A stretch of DNA of 64,000 nt, taken from contig NZ_JAUSVA010000002.1 of NCBI RefSeq assembly GCF_030813695.1, forward strand, positions 2,914,001-2,978,000. The letters run 5' to 3'. Positions 7,742-16,568 of the stretch are shown piece after piece (the first letter of the stretch is position 1; every line of letters starts with the position of its first letter). A model generated the notes under the pieces. It was given only the letters and a program-made list of their open reading frames with translations. It did not search any database and was not told the origin of the DNA. A program made the position numbers and the translations under genes. The DNA is from Kitasatospora herbaricolor (lineage in GTDB: Bacteria; Actinomycetota; Actinomycetes; Streptomycetales; Streptomycetaceae).

Positions 7742-7837
7742 TCAGGAGTGGAAGACCTCCCACACCGAGGTGATCCCGCCCGCGGGGTCGAGCGCGATCT
7801 CGTAGGTGAAGTACGAGAAGCACGGGCGCCGCCGGCC
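7742..7837 (-). pseudogene. C-terminal remnant of an unidentified protein
   Basis: Directly after the stop codon of the AraC gene, in the same reading frame, the minus strand encodes RRRPCFSYFTYEIALDPAGG and then ITSVWEVFHS before a TGA at 7742-7744. The alternating hydrophobic pattern looks like the last beta-strands of an NTF2-like or similar small barrel, but I cannot name the family. There is no start codon of its own. It is probably the tail of a gene destroyed when the AraC gene took its present position. Confidence 0.35.
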
Positions 7838-8791
7838 TCACCGCCAGTTGTCCCCGCGTGGTTCGTCGCCCGCCGTCCTGACCTGCCTGCGGTAGGCCCC
7901 CGGCGGCGATCCGAAGTGCCGCTTGAAGGCCTTGGCGAAGGCGAACTCCGACGTGTACCCCGTGTGCCGCGCGACCGTGCCCAGCGGGGCCGCCGAATGG
8001 TGCAGCAACCGCGCCGCGGTGGCCATCCGCCAGTTGGTCAGGTAGGTCAACGGCGGCTCGCCGACCACCGAGGCGAAGCGGCGGGCGAACGCCGCACGGG
8101 ACAACCCGGCGCGGGTGCCCAGCGACTCCACCGTCCAGGGGTGGCCGGGATCGTCGTGGATCGCCTTCAGGGCCGGGGCGACCGCCGGGTCGGTCAGCGC
8201 GGCCGTCCAGCCCCGGGACCGCTCCGCGGGCAGTTCGGCGTACCACGAGCGGAGGATGTACAGCAGCAGCAGATCGACGAGCGCGGTGACGACCGCGTCC
8301 GAACCCGGCTGCGGCGTGTGGAACTCGGCGCACAGCTGATCGACCGCCGAGCGCAGCACCGGATGGCGGCCGGGAACGGCGGGGAGGTGGACGACCTCCG
8401 GCAGTTCGCCGAACAGCGGATGCGGGCGATCGACGTCGATCGCGTACGCGCCGCACACCAGCACCGTGCGCGCCCCCGGTCCGTCCACCGTGACCTGGCC
8501 GATCGGCGAGGAACGGTCCACGCGGTCGGGTACGAAGTCCACCGGATCGCGGTCCGGCAGGTCGCACAGGATGTGTCCGCTGCCGCGCCGCAGGAACACG
8601 ATGTCGCCTGGTCCGAGCGCGAGCGGTTGGCCCTGCGGTGGGAGCAGGTGGCAGTGCCCCTCCACGACCACGTGGAATCCGGCTCCTGAGACGGGTTGGA
8701 ACCTCAGGGCCCAGGGAGCGTGCGCGTCGGTTCGAGTCACCATCGGGCGTCCCGTGCGCAGGACTTCGAGGGTGTCGCTCAGGATGTCCAT
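7838..8791 (-). CDS. AraC-family transcriptional regulator (cupin_6 type)
   Basis: This 317-aa protein has an N-terminal cupin-like effector domain (residues about 5-190: HVVVEGHCHLLPPQGQPLALGPGDIVFLRRG) and two C-terminal AraC helix-turn-helix motifs: WTVESLGTRAGLSRAAFARRFASVVGEPP and LGTVARHTGYTSEFAFAKAFKRHFGSPPGAYR. This class typically controls a neighbouring oxidoreductase gene in response to a small ligand. The divergent short-chain dehydrogenase gene starts 142 bp away, and the spacer has an imperfect inverted repeat. Confidence 0.92.
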   Translation of the reverse strand: MDILSDTLEVLRTGRPMVTRTDAHAPWALRFQPVSGAGFHVVVEGHCHLLPPQGQPLALGPGDIVFLRRGSGHILCDLPDRDPVDFVPDRVDRSSPIGQVTVDGPGARTVLVCGAYAIDVDRPHPLFGELPEVVHLPAVPGRHPVLRSAVDQLCAEFHTPQPGSDAVVTALVDLLLLYILRSWYAELPAERSRGWTAALTDPAVAPALKAIHDDPGHPWTVESLGTRAGLSRAAFARRFASVVGEPPLTYLTNWRMATAARLLHHSAAPLGTVARHTGYTSEFAFAKAFKRHFGSPPGAYRRQVRTAGDEPRGDNWR

Positions 8792-8815
8792 AGCACCACT
8801 CTAGCGCCGGTAGGA

Positions 8816-8863
8816 CGAGACGAGATGACAAAGAGTCGAGATCTTCAGTTATTCATCGTCTCG
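8816..8863. promoter_or_regulatory. Imperfect inverted repeat in the AraC/SDR divergent region
   Basis: CGAGACGAGATGA (8816-8828) and TCATCGTCTCG (8853-8863) are related by inversion and flank an A+T-rich core. This is a candidate operator for the AraC regulator or part of the divergent promoter. Confidence 0.35.
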
Positions 8864-8933
8864 ATGAGGAGGCGTACGTTCGGGCCATGGAGGTGCCGGG
8901 CCCCGGCACCGCGTCGACGAAGGAACGGACCTC

Positions 8934-9650
8934 ATGTCTCTGGCCGGCAAGAAGATCGTGATCATCGGTGGAACCTCCGGCATCGGCTTCGCGGTGGCCC
9001 GACAGGCCGTGGCGGCCGGTGCGGACGTCGTGGTCGCCTCCAGCAACCAAGGCCGGGTGGACGCCGCGACGAAGCGGTTGGGCGGGCCGGCCGAAGGCCG
9101 CCGCCTGGACGTCGCCGACGGCGAGGCCATCGCCGCGTTCTTCGAGCAGGTCGGGGAGTTCGACCACCTCGTCTACACCGCGGGCGAATCCCTGCTGATC
9201 AAGCCGCTGGCCGACACCACCCCGCAGGAGGCCCGGGCCCTCTTCGAGCGGCGGTTCTGGGGCGCGTTCCTGTCGGCCAAGTACGCCGCACCGCGACTGC
9301 GCGACGGCGGCTCGATCACCTTCAGCTCGGGCGTCCTCGCGATCCGGCCCCTGTCCGGAGCCGCGCTCGCGGCCGGTATCACCGGCGGCGTCGAGGCCCT
9401 GTCCCGGGCACTCGCCGTCGAACTCGCCCCGCTGCGCGTCAACGTGATCCAGCCCGGTGTGATCCGCACCGAGCTGTGGGACAGCAGCGTCCCGGACCCG
9501 GAGGCCTTCCTCCAGGACGCCGGGTCCGGGCTGCTCACGGGGCGTGTCGGCACCGCCGAGGAAGCCGCGGCGGCCTATCTGTTCGCCTTGTCCAACGCCT
9601 ACGTCACCGGCACCACGCTCGCGGTGGACGGCGGCGCGGCACTGGTGTGA
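8934..9650 (+). CDS. Short-chain dehydrogenase/reductase (atypical active site)
   Basis: This 238-aa Rossmann-fold protein carries the nucleotide motif GGTSGIGFAV near its N-terminus and the C-terminal SDR signature RVNVIQPGVIRTELW. The catalytic Ser lies in ITFSSG, but the usual YxxxK is not present: the helix reads SGAALAAGITGGVEALSRALAVELAP. A known SDR subgroup has this same change, so the protein may bind nucleotide but have altered or no reductase activity. It is divergent from and probably regulated by the AraC protein. The ATG at 8934 was chosen because it begins the canonical SDR N-terminus. Confidence 0.9.
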   Translation: MSLAGKKIVIIGGTSGIGFAVARQAVAAGADVVVASSNQGRVDAATKRLGGPAEGRRLDVADGEAIAAFFEQVGEFDHLVYTAGESLLIKPLADTTPQEARALFERRFWGAFLSAKYAAPRLRDGGSITFSSGVLAIRPLSGAALAAGITGGVEALSRALAVELAPLRVNVIQPGVIRTELWDSSVPDPEAFLQDAGSGLLTGRVGTAEEAAAAYLFALSNAYVTGTTLAVDGGAALV

Positions 9651-9812
9651 CCCGGGCGCCACGCCAACCAACCGACGGAGCGACGCCGCTGCCACGACCG
9701 GCAGCGGCCCGCCGCCCCTCCCGCGGGTGGATCGCCCGCGGCGTCCGACCGGAGTACCGGTCCCTGCCGGCCGGGCCGAGCGCGCCCGGCCGGAAAGGAG
9801 CGGCCCAACAGG

Positions 9813-9871
9813 CCCGGGGCCCCGGCAGGCGCACCGTCAGGCCGCCCGGGGCCCCGGCAGGCGCACCGTCA
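9813..9871. repeat. 27-bp perfect direct repeat at the 3' end of the kinase gene
   Basis: Two identical 27-bp copies (9813-9839 and 9845-9871, period 32 bp) contain the codons for TVRLPGP. One copy is the true end of the histidine kinase gene. The other lies at and beyond its stop codon. This looks like a recent tandem duplication of the gene's tail. Confidence 0.85.
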
Positions 9872-11198
9872 CGCACAGGCCGCCGCCCGCCCGGGCCCGC
9901 GCCCGGACGGTGCCGCCGTGGCTCTCGACCACCGCCTGCACGATCGACAGCCCCAGCCCGGAGCCCGGCCGGCCGCTCGCCAGCCGGGCGGCCGCGCCCC
10001 GGTGGAACGGTTCGAACAGGTCGTCCACCTCGGCCGGGTCGACCGCGCAGCCGGTGTTCTCGACCCGCAGCTCCGCGCCGCCGCCGACCTTCGCCGTACT
10101 GACCCGGACCAGCCCGCGCCCGCCCACGGCCGGTTCGTTGTGCCGCACCGCGTTCTGGACGAGGTTCACGGCCACCTGCCCGAGCAGCACGGGATCGCCC
10201 GAGGTGGGCGCGCCCGCCAGGTCGCAGCTGAGGTCGATGCCCGCGGCGGCGGCCTGCTCCCGGTGCGCGTCCACCGCGTCGGCGGCCTGCCCCGCCAGGT
10301 CGGCGGGCAGGTAACTCCGCGGCCCCTGCTGCCCCTTGGCGAGCAGCAGCAGACTGTCGACCAGCCGCTCGCTGCGCGCGGTCGCCCGCAGCGCCCGCTC
10401 CAGCGACGGCCGGAGATCCTCGGGCACCCTGCCCTCGGCCAGCGGGATCTCCAGCGAGGTGCGCTGCAGCGCCAGCGGGGTGCGCAGCTCGTGCGAGGCG
10501 TTGGCGGCGAACCGGCGGTTCGCCGCGAAGGAGCGCTCCAGCCGGACGAGCATGGCGTCGAAGGTGTCGCCGAGCTCCTTGATCTCGTCCTCGGGCCCGG
10601 TCAGCGCGAACCGGTCGTGCAGGTTCTGCTCGGAGATCCGCCGCGCCGCCGCCGTCACGGTGCGCAGCCGGGCCACCGACCGCCCCGCCGTCCACCAGCC
10701 CAGACCCGCCGAGACCAGCGCCATCGCACCCAGGGCGGCCAGCGACTGACCCACCAGCGAGCCCAGCACCAAGGTCTTGAAATCGACGAACCGGGCTGCC
10801 GCGAAGGTGGTGGCCTGGGCCGCCTGCGGCGCGGTCAGCCCGGACACCACGCCCCCGTACGGTTCGGCCGGCCGGGCCAGGAGGGCGCCCGTCAGAAGCG
10901 GGTCGTCCGCCTCCGGGACGGTACTGGCCGCACCGGCCACGGTCGCCGGGACCGTGGTGATCACGGCCTGGTTGTCGCCGATGATCCGGTTGACCGCGAG
11001 GTACTGGACGATGAGCAGGACGGCCCCGCAGGCCAGGAACAGCCCGGCGTGCAGCAGCGCCAGCCGGGTGCGGATCCGCAGCCCGCCGCGCCCTCCCGTC
11101 CGCTCCGCGTGCTCCACCTGCTCCACCTGCTCCACCTGCTCCACCTGCACTGTCTGTTCCACCTGCACTGTCTGCTCCGCGCCCGCGCCCGCGCTCAC
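9837..11198 (-). CDS. Sensor histidine kinase with HAMP domain (OmpR-pair type)
   Basis: This 453-aa protein has a cytoplasmic N-terminus with Val-Glu-Gln repeats (about residues 8-25), membrane helix 1 (LALLHAGLFLACGAVLLIVQYLA), an extracellular sensor of about 75 aa, membrane helix 2 (LVGQSLAALGAMALVSAGLGWW), a HAMP linker, the HisKA box FAANASHELRTPLALQ, N-box AVNLVQNAVRHN, and G2 box GRPGSGLGLSIVQ. The GTG start at 11198 overlaps the response-regulator stop (GTGA). The pair lies next to a divergent four-gene lipoprotein/ABC export operon, its likely target. Confidence 0.92.
   Translation of the reverse strand: MSAGAGAEQTVQVEQTVQVEQVEQVEQVEHAERTGGRGGLRIRTRLALLHAGLFLACGAVLLIVQYLAVNRIIGDNQAVITTVPATVAGAASTVPEADDPLLTGALLARPAEPYGGVVSGLTAPQAAQATTFAAARFVDFKTLVLGSLVGQSLAALGAMALVSAGLGWWTAGRSVARLRTVTAAARRISEQNLHDRFALTGPEDEIKELGDTFDAMLVRLERSFAANRRFAANASHELRTPLALQRTSLEIPLAEGRVPEDLRPSLERALRATARSERLVDSLLLLAKGQQGPRSYLPADLAGQAADAVDAHREQAAAAGIDLSCDLAGAPTSGDPVLLGQVAVNLVQNAVRHNEPAVGGRGLVRVSTAKVGGGAELRVENTGCAVDPAEVDDLFEPFHRGAAARLASGRPGSGLGLSIVQAVVESHGGTVRARARAGGGLCVTVRLPGPRAA
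11112..11178. repeat. 9-bp tandem repeats coding a VEQ run
   Basis: Four consecutive CTCCACCTG units (11112-11147) are followed by two degenerate 18-bp units. On the minus strand they encode the VQVEQVEQ run at the cytoplasmic N-terminus of the histidine kinase. Copy number is likely to vary among strains. Confidence 0.75.
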
Positions 11199-11851
11199 AG
11201 CCGGTATCCGATCCCGGGCACGCTCTCGATCAGCGGCGGTTCGCCCAGCTTGCGGCGCAGCCCGTGGATGGCGACCTTCACCACCGTGCTGCGCGGGTCG
11301 ACGGCCTCCTCCCACGCCTCGTCCAGCAGGTCCCCGTGGGTGACCACGCCGCCGTCGGCGGCCAGCAGCAGTTCGAGGATGAGCATCTCCTTCGGGCTGA
11401 GCCGCAGCAGTCGCCCGTCCCGCTCGGCCAGGTGCCGCTGGGTGTCCAGGACGACGCCGTCCCGTGCCAGCACGGTGCTCCGTGCCCCCGCACCGCCGCG
11501 CCGGGCCAAGGCGTGGACGCGGGCGACGAGTTCGGTGTACGCGAAGGGCTTGGCGAGGTAGTCGTCGGCGCCGAGGTTCAGCCCGTCGACCCGTTCGGCC
11601 AGCGATCCGGAGGCGGTCAGCATCAGGATCCGGGCCCCGTGGCCGGTGGCGACCAGGGTCCGGCACACGGCGTCGCCGTGCAGGACGGGCAGGTCCCGGT
11701 CCAGCACGACGACGTCGTACGAGGCGCCGGCCGCCCGGGAGAGCGCCTGCGCGCCGTCGCCGGCGGTGTCGACCGAGAAGCCCTGCCGGCGCAGTCCGTC
11801 GGCGAGCAGGTCGGCCAGCTCCGCCTCGTCCTCGACGATGAGCACCTTCAT
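11195..11851 (-). CDS. OmpR/PhoB-type response regulator
   Basis: This 218-aa protein has a receiver domain (acidic residues E7-D8, phospho-acceptor Asp about 51 in VVVLDRDLP, Lys in DDYLAKPF) and a C-terminal winged helix (LSPKEMLILELLLAADGGVVTHGDLLDEAWEE, then STVVKVAIHGLRRKLG and a GIGYRL ending). It is co-transcribed with the downstream kinase. Direct repeats with an 11-bp period lie in the divergent promoter region (12003-12045), as expected for binding sites of this family. Confidence 0.94.
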   Translation of the reverse strand: MKVLIVEDEAELADLLADGLRRQGFSVDTAGDGAQALSRAAGASYDVVVLDRDLPVLHGDAVCRTLVATGHGARILMLTASGSLAERVDGLNLGADDYLAKPFAYTELVARVHALARRGGAGARSTVLARDGVVLDTQRHLAERDGRLLRLSPKEMLILELLLAADGGVVTHGDLLDEAWEEAVDPRSTVVKVAIHGLRRKLGEPPLIESVPGIGYRL

Positions 11852-12002
11852 CCGTGTTCGACCCCTCTGGTCATGAATGTTCCGGGCCGGTCCGGGCCCA
11901 TCGGCTGTCCACCGGGCCGTCCGCCGTCCGGCGTCCGGGCCTGGCGCGGATCCGCACGTCACGGGCCGCCGCTCCCGGCTTGGGACAGCATCCGCTGCGG
12001 GC

Positions 12003-12045
12003 GGTTAGCTCCCGGTTAGCACCGTCCGAACCGGGCCCGAACCGG
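12003..12045. promoter_or_regulatory. Two pairs of 11-bp-period direct repeats (OmpR-type regulator site)
   Basis: GGTTAGC occurs at 12003-12009 and 12014-12020. CCGAACCGG occurs at 12026-12034 and 12037-12045. Both pairs have an 11-bp period. OmpR/PhoB winged-helix dimers bind such head-to-tail repeats. They lie 64-106 bp upstream of the lipoprotein start. A TAGAAC -10-like box at 12054-12059 lies just downstream. Confidence 0.65.
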
Positions 12046-12108
12046 CCCTTACGTAGAACTGCCGCATGCCGGGCGGCAGCGGGCCGCCCCGGGCGAAGGG
12101 ACCTCGCG

Positions 12109-12789
12109 ATGCGGAACCCCGGCGAACGTGACCGCGACCGTCACGGCAGCGGTCAGGACGACTGCCACGGCGCCTGTCACTCCTCCTCCGACCATCTCCC
12201 GGGTGGTGCCGAGCGGCGCACCGGCCGGCTCGGGCTCGCGGTGCTCGGTGCCACCGCACTGGCGCTCGGCACCGTGCTGCTGCTCTCGTCCTGCTCCGCC
12301 GGCGCCGGCTCGGGCCGCGGCGACAAGGTCGCCTCGCTCGCCGACAAGGGGGCCTCGTCGAGCGCGCCGGCGCAGGCCGCCGCCGGCGAGAAGGGCGACA
12401 TGGTGAAGTTCGCCGGCTGCATGCGCGAGCACGGCGTCGACATGCCCGACCCGAACGCCGACGGCAGCATGCCGGCCATGGCCGCCCGGCCGGCGGACGC
12501 CGCCGGAAGCGCGGAGATGGACAAGATGCAGGCCGCCGACGAGGCCTGCCGCAAGTGGCTCCCGAACGGCGGTGTGCTCTCCGAGAAGGACAAGGCGGAG
12601 CAGCGGGAACGGGCGCTGACAATGGCGCGCTGCATGCGGGAGCACGGCGTCGACATGCCCGACCCCAAGCCGGGCGAGGAGGGCGGGCTGACCTTCGGCA
12701 GCGACAACGCCGACAAGGACACCATGGAGAAGGCCATGCAGGCCTGCGCGGGCGGCGCCCTCGGCGCGGCAACGGTGGTGGCCCCGTGA
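12109..12789 (+). CDS. Secreted lipoprotein with duplicated CMREHGVDMPDP motif
   Basis: The 226-aa product has a long hydrophilic N-terminus (about 40 aa), a hydrophobic segment LGLAVLGATALALGTVLLL and a lipobox-like LSSC. The mature part contains two copies of the motif CMREHGVDMPDP (about residues 104 and 178), each in a Cys-containing helical unit, and ends in an acidic/Ala-rich tail. Such proteins occur in front of MacB-type transporters in streptomycetes; their function is unknown. GAAGGGA precedes the ATG at 12109. The stop overlaps the GTG of the next gene. Confidence 0.78.
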   Translation: MRNPGERDRDRHGSGQDDCHGACHSSSDHLPGGAERRTGRLGLAVLGATALALGTVLLLSSCSAGAGSGRGDKVASLADKGASSSAPAQAAAGEKGDMVKFAGCMREHGVDMPDPNADGSMPAMAARPADAAGSAEMDKMQAADEACRKWLPNGGVLSEKDKAEQRERALTMARCMREHGVDMPDPKPGEEGGLTFGSDNADKDTMEKAMQACAGGALGAATVVAP

Positions 12790-14156
12790 CCGGCCCCGCG
12801 ACCGATTCCGCCGTCGATCCCGCCGTCGATCCCAGCACCGATCCCAGCACCGACGCCACCGCCGATTTCTTCGCTGCCGGCTCCGGCCACCCGACGGCCG
12901 CCGCCGTCCCCGCCCCGCCCGGGCGCGGCCGTCGGAGTACCCGTACCCGGGCCTTCGTCGTCACGGCCGTCGCCGTGCTCGCCGCCCTCGGGGTCGGCGG
13001 CGCGGTGCTGCTCGCGCCCGGCGGCCCCGAGAAGGTGGCGGCCCAGGCGGAGGAGCACGGGACGACCGCGCCGATCGTCCGGGGCGACCTCACGGTGACC
13101 GCCGACATCGACGGGACGCTCGGCTACACCGGGACCGGATCGCTGTACGCCCAGGCCCCGGCGCCGGCGCCCGACCAGGGCTCGGGCCAGGGCGAGAGCC
13201 CCGGCGGCGCACCCCGGCCCCAGGGCGGCGGCCAGCCCTCGCCGAGCCCGTCGGGCGGCCCGAAGGGCGGCGACCCGGACGCGGACGACCGGAACACCGG
13301 CACCCGCCTGTTCACCGGGCTGCCCAAGGTCGGCGACTCGTTCAAGCGGGGCGACACCGTCTACCACGTCAACGGTCGTCCCGTGCCGCTCTTCCAGGGT
13401 GAGGCACCGCTCTGGCGAGCCCTCACCAAGGGCGTCCCGGACGGCCCGGACGTCCGCCTCCTGGAGCAGAACCTCGCCGCGCTCGGCTTCGGCAAGGACC
13501 TCCAGGTGGACGAGAAGTTCACCGACGCGACCACCGCCGCCGTCAAGCGCTGGCAGAAGTCCCTCGGGGTGCCGCAGAGCGGCCGGGTCGACCCGTCGGC
13601 GATCGTGGTCCAGCCTGGTCCGGTCCGGATCACCGCCGTCAAGGTGGTCGTCGGCGCGCCCGCACAGGGCGAGGTCGCCGCCGTCTCCGGCACCGGCCGC
13701 CAGATCAGCGTCAACCTGCCGGTCGACAAGCAGACCCTGGCCAAGCAGGGCGACAAGGTGACCGTACGCCTGCCCGACGGCAGGTCGACCACGGGCACGA
13801 TCACCTCGATCGGCACCGTGGCCGCCAAGGACGACAACCCCGATCCGGGCCTGGGCGGCGGTGGCAAGGCCACCGTCCAGGTCCTGGTGGCGCTGGACAG
13901 GCCCGAGGACGCGGGCACCCTGGACGGCGCCCCCGTCACGGTCGGCTTCACCAGCCGGAGCCGCAAGGACGTCCTGTCCGTACCGGTCAACGCCCTGGTC
14001 GCACTGGCCGAGGGCGGGTACGCGGTGGAGGTCGTCGAGTCGGCGGGCAGCCGGCGACTGATCGGGGTCAAGCCCGGCCTGTTCGCCAACGGCCGGGTGG
14101 AGATCGGCGGCGAGGGCCTGCGCGAGGACCAGAAGGTGCTGGTGCCGAGCCCGTGA
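12786..14156 (+). CDS. Membrane-fusion/peptidoglycan-binding adaptor of an ABC export system
   Basis: This 456-aa protein has one N-terminal membrane helix ([22 protein letters not shown]) after a short cytoplasmic region. A barrel/hairpin region includes a Gly/Pro/Ser-rich loop (about 130-175). A peptidoglycan-binding-like fold follows ([45 protein letters not shown]), then HlyD/MacA-type beta domains. It probably links the permease to the cell wall. The GTG start overlaps the previous stop, and the stop overlaps the ATPase start, so the genes form a coupled operon. Confidence 0.85.
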   Translation: MTGPATDSAVDPAVDPSTDPSTDATADFFAAGSGHPTAAAVPAPPGRGRRSTRTRAFVVTAVAVLAALGVGGAVLLAPGGPEKVAAQAEEHGTTAPIVRGDLTVTADIDGTLGYTGTGSLYAQAPAPAPDQGSGQGESPGGAPRPQGGGQPSPSPSGGPKGGDPDADDRNTGTRLFTGLPKVGDSFKRGDTVYHVNGRPVPLFQGEAPLWRALTKGVPDGPDVRLLEQNLAALGFGKDLQVDEKFTDATTAAVKRWQKSLGVPQSGRVDPSAIVVQPGPVRITAVKVVVGAPAQGEVAAVSGTGRQISVNLPVDKQTLAKQGDKVTVRLPDGRSTTGTITSIGTVAAKDDNPDPGLGGGGKATVQVLVALDRPEDAGTLDGAPVTVGFTSRSRKDVLSVPVNALVALAEGGYAVEVVESAGSRRLIGVKPGLFANGRVEIGGEGLREDQKVLVPSP

Positions 14157-14920
14157 GCGCACTGCCCGACCGCCTGCCCGACCTGCTGCCCGATCCGGCC
14201 TACGGCCTGCCCGACGCGCGGCTCCCCGGCCCGGCCCCCGCGGTGATCGCACTGCGCGGGGCCTCGAAGACCTACCGCGGCGGCCTGACCGCCCTCGACC
14301 ACGCCGACCTCACCATCCGCCAGGGTGAACTCCTGGCCATCGTCGGCCCGTCCGGCTCCGGCAAGTCGACGCTGCTCAACCTGATGGGCACCCTCGACCG
14401 GCCCAGCTCGGGCAGCGTCGAGGTGCTCGGGCACGACATCGCCAGGCTCTCCGACCGCCGCCTGTCGGCCGTCCGGGCGCACTGGATCGGCTTCGTGTTC
14501 CAGCAGTTCTTCCTCTCCCCGCACCTCAGCGCACTGGACAACGTCGCCACCGGGCTGCTCTACCAGGGGGTCCGCCACAGCCGGCGCCGCCGGCAGGCCG
14601 CCGAGGCGCTGGAGCGGGTCGGCCTCGGCCACCGGCTCGGCCACCGCCCGCACGAGCTGTCCGGCGGCGAGCGCCAGCGCACCGCGATCGCCCGCGCCCT
14701 GGTCGCCCGGCCGCAGATCGTCCTCGCGGACGAGCCGACCGGCGCGCTGGACTCCGCCTCCGGCGCCTCGGTCGTCCAGCTCCTGCGCGAACTCAACGCC
14801 GAGGGCACCACGATCGCGGTCATCACCCACGATCCGCAGCTCGCCGCCGGCCTGCCCCGTCGGGTGCGGATCCTGGACGGGCGGATCCGCGAGGACACCA
14901 CGACGAAGGCGGTCGCATGA
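14153..14920 (+). CDS. ABC transporter ATP-binding protein (MacB/LolD type)
   Basis: This 255-aa ATPase shows Walker [10 protein letters not shown]-loop [13 protein letters not shown] signature LSGGERQR, Walker [13 protein letters not shown] and switch His in VITHDP. The Asp-Glu-Pro-Thr-Gly-Ala-Leu-Asp end of Walker B is typical of the MacB/FtsE-like lipoprotein/peptide exporters. It is translationally coupled to the adaptor (GTGA) and to the permease (ATGA). The first 30 residues are a Pro/Asp-rich extension that may not be conserved. Confidence 0.95.
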   Translation: MSALPDRLPDLLPDPAYGLPDARLPGPAPAVIALRGASKTYRGGLTALDHADLTIRQGELLAIVGPSGSGKSTLLNLMGTLDRPSSGSVEVLGHDIARLSDRRLSAVRAHWIGFVFQQFFLSPHLSALDNVATGLLYQGVRHSRRRRQAAEALERVGLGHRLGHRPHELSGGERQRTAIARALVARPQIVLADEPTGALDSASGASVVQLLRELNAEGTTIAVITHDPQLAAGLPRRVRILDGRIREDTTTKAVA

Positions 14921-16218
14921 GCACCCCGGCCACCTCCCCCACCGCCCCCAACGCCCCCACCACCGCCACCGCCACCGCGTCGATCAGGCCCGCACCCGAC
15001 GGCTCAGGGCGGCCCTCCCGGAGCGCCCACCCGTTGCCGGGGTCGGCGCGGCTCCGGCCCCGCGACGCCTTGGCCGTCGGCGTCTCCGGCCTGCGGGGCC
15101 GCAAACTGCGGGCCGTGCTCTCCGCCCTCGGCATCGCCATCGGTGTCGCGGCGATGGTCGCCGTGGTCGGCATCGGCACCTCCAGTCAGGCCCAACTCGC
15201 CTCCCAGATAGCCAAGCTGGGCACCAACCTGCTCACCGTCGGCCCCGGCCAGAGCTTCACCGGCAAGGACAGCCCGCTCCCCACGGACGCCGACGCCATG
15301 GTGAGACGCATCGGCCCGGTCACCTCGGCCACCGCGACCGGGAAGACCCGGGCGACCGTTCGCCGCAACGACCACGTCGACGCCGGGATCACCGGTGGCA
15401 TCGCCGTCCTGGCCGCCCGCGAGGATCTGCTCGACACCGTCGGCGGCCGGCTGAGCAGCGGCCGGTTCCTGACCGCCGCGAGCAGCAGGTACCCGACCGT
15501 CGTGCTGGGTTCCAAGGCCGCGGCCCGCCTGGCCGTCGAGCGGCCGGGCGGCCTGGTCCGGCTCGGCGAGCAGTGGTTCACCGTCACCGGCATCCTCGAA
15601 CCGGTGACGCTGGCCCCCGAGCTCGACACCGCCGCCCTGGTCGGCTGGCAGGCCGCGGCCGAACACCTCGGCTTCGACGGTCACCCCACCACGGTCTACA
15701 CCCGCACCGCCGAGTCCGCCGTCGAACAGGTACGCGACGTGCTGGCCCCGACCGTCAACCCCGCGGGCCCCAACGAGGTCAAGGTCAGCCGACCGTCCGA
15801 CGCGCTGGCCGCCCAGCTCGCCGCCAAGAACACCTTCAACGCCCTGCTGCTGGGCCTGGGCGCGGTCGCCCTTCTGGTCGGCGGCGTCGGCGTGGCCAAC
15901 ACGATGGTGATCGCCGTCCTCGAACGCCGGCAGGAGATCGGCCTGCGACGCTCCCTCGGGGCCAACCGGGCCCAGATCCTCACCCAGTTCCTCACCGAGG
16001 CGGTCACCCTGGCCGGCCTCGGTGGCCTGGCCGGAGCAGCCCTCGGCGGCGTCGCCACCTACGGCTACGCGGCCGCCAAGCACTGGCCCTTCGCCATCCC
16101 CGGCGGAGCCCTGGCCGCCGCCGTGGCCGCCTCGGCCCTGGTGGGCGCCGTCGCCGGCCTCTATCCGGCCTCCCGGGCGGCCAGGCTCACCCCCACCGAG
16201 GCCCTCTCGACGGGGTGA
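14917..16218 (+). CDS. MacB-like ABC transporter permease
   Basis: This 433-aa protein has membrane helix 1 ([23 protein letters not shown]), a large extracellular MacB_PCD domain (about residues 80-295) and three C-terminal helices with FtsX features ([45 protein letters not shown]). The first 45 residues are Thr/Pro/Ala-rich and cytoplasmic. It ends the operon of lipoprotein, adaptor and ATPase, probably an envelope-stress or peptide/lipid export system controlled by the divergent OmpR-type pair. A large hairpin follows. Confidence 0.94.
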   Translation: MSTPATSPTAPNAPTTATATASIRPAPDGSGRPSRSAHPLPGSARLRPRDALAVGVSGLRGRKLRAVLSALGIAIGVAAMVAVVGIGTSSQAQLASQIAKLGTNLLTVGPGQSFTGKDSPLPTDADAMVRRIGPVTSATATGKTRATVRRNDHVDAGITGGIAVLAAREDLLDTVGGRLSSGRFLTAASSRYPTVVLGSKAAARLAVERPGGLVRLGEQWFTVTGILEPVTLAPELDTAALVGWQAAAEHLGFDGHPTTVYTRTAESAVEQVRDVLAPTVNPAGPNEVKVSRPSDALAAQLAAKNTFNALLLGLGAVALLVGGVGVANTMVIAVLERRQEIGLRRSLGANRAQILTQFLTEAVTLAGLGGLAGAALGGVATYGYAAAKHWPFAIPGGALAAAVAASALVGAVAGLYPASRAARLTPTEALSTG

Positions 16219-16234
16219 GCCCCGGACGGCGGCC

Positions 16235-16292
16235 GCCGGGCCCGGACGGTGCGGGCGCCCTCCCGGGGGGGCGCGCACCGTCCGGGCCCGGC
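16235..16292. terminator. Strong hairpin terminator after the ABC operon
   Basis: Arms at 16235-16253 and 16274-16292 are perfectly complementary over 19 bp, and the loop can pair further. It separates two convergent genes and can serve both directions. Confidence 0.75.
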
Positions 16293-16313
16293 GCGTGCAT
16301 CGGACGCCCGCCG

Positions 16314-16478
16314 CTATTCGGACTCGCGCTTCCCGTTCTCCGCCTCGGCGATGCCCGCCGCCCGCCCGGCCTCGTACACCTCGCGGACGAACTGGACGGC
16401 CGCGTTCGGATCGATGCCCTCGGCGAGGTGGATCAGCTGCTCGGAGTACCTCGCCAGCCAGCGTTCAGTAGTAGCCAT
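16314..16478 (-). CDS. Small conserved-looking protein (54 aa)
   Basis: The reading frame starts MATTERWLARYSEQLIHLA, then EGIDPNAAVQFVREVYEAG, and ends GKRESE before a TAG. It is hydrophilic and probably two helices. The pattern of charged and hydrophobic residues and the G+C-rich third codon positions argue for a real gene. I do not recognise a named family. The ATG at 16478 has GGGG just upstream. It lies between the ABC operon terminator and the DUF2871 gene. Confidence 0.65.
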   Translation of the reverse strand: MATTERWLARYSEQLIHLAEGIDPNAAVQFVREVYEAGRAAGIAEAENGKRESE

Positions 16479-16568
16479 GCCCCTATCCGATCGCTGGTTC
16501 CGCCCGCCCGCACCCCGATGGGTCCGATCAGGGGTGCACCCGTCCCCCTCCGCGCTCCCCGCGCGCCC

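Noticed and set aside
11112..11178. Regularly spaced short repeats that might suggest a CRISPR
   Set aside because: Units are 9 bp without unique spacers and lie inside a kinase reading frame; no cas genes are present.
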